In this document: in pieces, positions 62,862 to 64,000 of the stretch
Position numbering within the stretch: position 1 is the stretch's first letter
Layout: each line of letters begins with the position of its first letter
Source: Chloroflexota bacterium
GTDB taxonomy: Bacteria > Chloroflexota > UBA11872
Direction of reading: 5' to 3'
Assembly (NCBI GenBank): GCA_022824865.1
Contig: JAJDZD010000013.1
Span: forward strand, 62,001 to 126,000
DNA: 64,000 bases
Notes under the pieces: generated by a model
Seen by the model: only the letters and a program-made list of their open reading frames with translations
What the model was told of the DNA's origin: nothing
Databases searched by the model: none
Position numbers and translations under genes: made by a program

Positions 62862-64000
62862 CTAGGCAATGAACTGGTTGATCGAGACGTAGTCCTTGAT
62901 GTACTCGGGGATGAGAGTGCGGTATTCGTCGGGGAGCCTGATGAAGTCATTGAGCGTGAAGGTCGGGTTGGTGTCCAGGTCAGTGTACTTTTTGTCCTCG
63001 ATGATTCGCCGCGTTCGTTCGTCGGCGGCATAGGCCTTGAAATAGCTGCGCAGCGCCGGCAAGGCGGCCGGCTCGCCGGGCTGACGATCGACAATGAACT
63101 TGTCAAACTCCTCGTCCAGCAACTCATCCAAAGATTTGAAGCGCTGAATGCGCCCAAAGGCGCGCTCCAAAATCTCGCGCAGTGAGATACGGCGGTCTGC
63201 ATCGACGGCTTTGCGGAGTCTCGCCAGGTTGAAGTAGTCCTCGGGCTTGTCGAAGTGGTTGCGGCTGACGTGATCGACGGCCAGGTCCCACTGTTCAGCT
63301 TCCACGGCCTCGGCGACGACCGGATCCTCTCTGACCCTGTCCGCAAACCGTTCGAAGAGCATCCGGTCGATCTTCATCCCCTGAAAGCCGATAGTCTCCT
63401 GACGAATGCTGGCCAGGGTGTCGCCACCAGCGTGTTCATACGCGCCCACGGTCTCAACTGTGTCCGCCTCGCCGCCGTTTTCGAAATTGACAGAAGTGGC
63501 GGGCAGCTTCAGTACCTCGTCGTAGTTGAAGTCCTCCTCGAAATACTCGTTGTTGCCGAAGAAGTCGAAGAGCTTGAACGCATTCTTCTCCGGGCGTCTG
63601 ATGCCCTCGGCCAGATCCTTGTCGAGCAGATCGTCCCGAAAGTCATGCAGACGCGTGCCCCGGCCCTTGATCTGGATGAAGTCGGTGGGTGAGAAGACTG
63701 GACGGAACAAGCCGAGGTTCAGGATGTCCGGACAGTCGTAGCCGGTGGTCATCATGCCGACGGTGACGCAGACGCGAGCCTTGCTGGTTCGGTAACCCGC
63801 TACCGCGTCGCTGTAGCCCAGAAGGTGATTGTTGGCGAAGTTGACGGTGAACCGCTGGGCGTCCGCCACGTGCGAGGTGACCTGCACGGCAAAGTCGGAC
63901 TGGTAGTGACCCGGAAACATGTGGTCGGCAATCTCGTTAAGCGTCTGCGTCAACCGGGCGGCGTGATCCTGGCTGACGGCAAAGACGATGGACTTGCCAA
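62862..64000 (-). CDS. hsdR: Type I restriction enzyme HsdR, C-terminal part (cut by window edge)
   Basis: The last ~379 residues of the type I restriction and translocation subunit. The C-terminal RecA-like helicase lobe is visible: KSIVFAVSQDHAARL at the window edge is motif IV-like, VTVGMMTTGYDCP is motif V, and QIKGRGTRL is motif VI. The rest is the helical C-terminal domain. The nuclease domain and the first helicase lobe lie beyond position 64000. It is the first gene of this locus in reading direction, with a toxin-antitoxin-like pair starting 12 bases after its stop codon. Confidence 0.92.
   Translation of the reverse strand, partial: GKSIVFAVSQDHAARLTQTLNEIADHMFPGHYQSDFAVQVTSHVADAQRFTVNFANNHLLGYSDAVAGYRTSKARVCVTVGMMTTGYDCPDILNLGLFRPVFSPTDFIQIKGRGTRLHDFRDDLLDKDLAEGIRRPEKNAFKLFDFFGNNEYFEEDFNYDEVLKLPATSVNFENGGEADTVETVGAYEHAGGDTLASIRQETIGFQGMKIDRMLFERFADRVREDPVVAEAVEAEQWDLAVDHVSRNHFDKPEDYFNLARLRKAVDADRRISLREILERAFGRIQRFKSLDELLDEEFDKFIVDRQPGEPAALPALRSYFKAYAADERTRRIIEDKKYTDLDTNPTFTLNDFIRLPDEYRTLIPEYIKDYVSINQFIA

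Overview
The window looks like a chromosomal stretch of a GC-rich, free-living or host-associated bacterium, most likely a member of the Chloroflexota. This placement is an inference. It rests on the V/E/K-rich repeats at the N-terminus of the peptide-type solute-binding protein, on the dense set of small-molecule catabolic genes (two DUF3604 proteins, an LLM-class flavin oxidoreductase, a phytanoyl-CoA dioxygenase family protein, Gfo/Idh/MocA dehydrogenases, a GH4 enzyme, a CitE/malyl-CoA-lyase-like enzyme, cupins and mutarotases), and on the frequent GTG and TTG starts. No rRNA gene or phylogenetic marker is present to settle it.

Layout. 1-6.3 kb: a methyltransferase, a dehydrogenase, a membrane protein, a thioredoxin-like lipoprotein whose first active-site cysteine codon is an in-frame TGA (a probable selenoprotein), a 6PGDH-like dehydrogenase, tRNA-Arg(CCU), a SIMPL protein and phosphofructokinase. 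6.5-17.5 kb: a Fic protein, two 793-residue DUF3604 paralogues flanking a cupin, an aldo/keto reductase and a lipoprotein/MFS pair that resembles mycobacterial LprG-P55, then a DUF4395 protein. 17.5-26.1 kb: sugar and small-molecule metabolism. 26.2-27.6 kb: a tandem array of four small membrane/coiled-coil genes joined by ATGA overlaps. 27.7-28.7 kb: an AT-richer trypsin-like protease. 28.9-33.1 kb: a CoA-ester lyase with an aldehyde dehydrogenase, and an LLM oxidoreductase, separated by G-rich non-coding DNA with dispersed repeats. 33.4-40.5 kb: a RelBE-type module, lipoprotein, cupin, methyltransferase, HicB-like protein, GOLPH3-like protein, P-loop kinase, ilvD and a rhamnose mutarotase.

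40.5-50.6 kb is an accessory zone. The 3' end of nudC is present three times in the same orientation, with a beta-propeller lipoprotein and a SUMF1-fold gene between the copies. Next to it lies an AT-rich two-gene operon: a 1138-residue protein with a SIR2-like N-terminus and a STAND-like P-loop domain, and a 318-residue partner ending in a motif like the C-terminus of CCA-adding enzymes. 50.6-58.2 kb is a complete peptide/nickel-type ABC transporter operon with a Tat-exported sulfite-oxidase-like molybdoenzyme gene inside it. 58.3-64 kb is a type I restriction-modification locus on the minus strand: hsdR (cut by the window edge), a DUF4258/YgiT-like pair, a GxxExxY protein, a fused HsdM-HsdS gene and a HEPN-like gene overlapping it by ATGA.

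The strongest candidates for something new are the TGA-containing thioredoxin-like gene with a well-placed SECIS-like hairpin, the SIR2/STAND operon with its unusual partner, the coupled coiled-coil array, the HEPN gene attached to the HsdMS fusion, and the molybdoenzyme inside the transporter operon.
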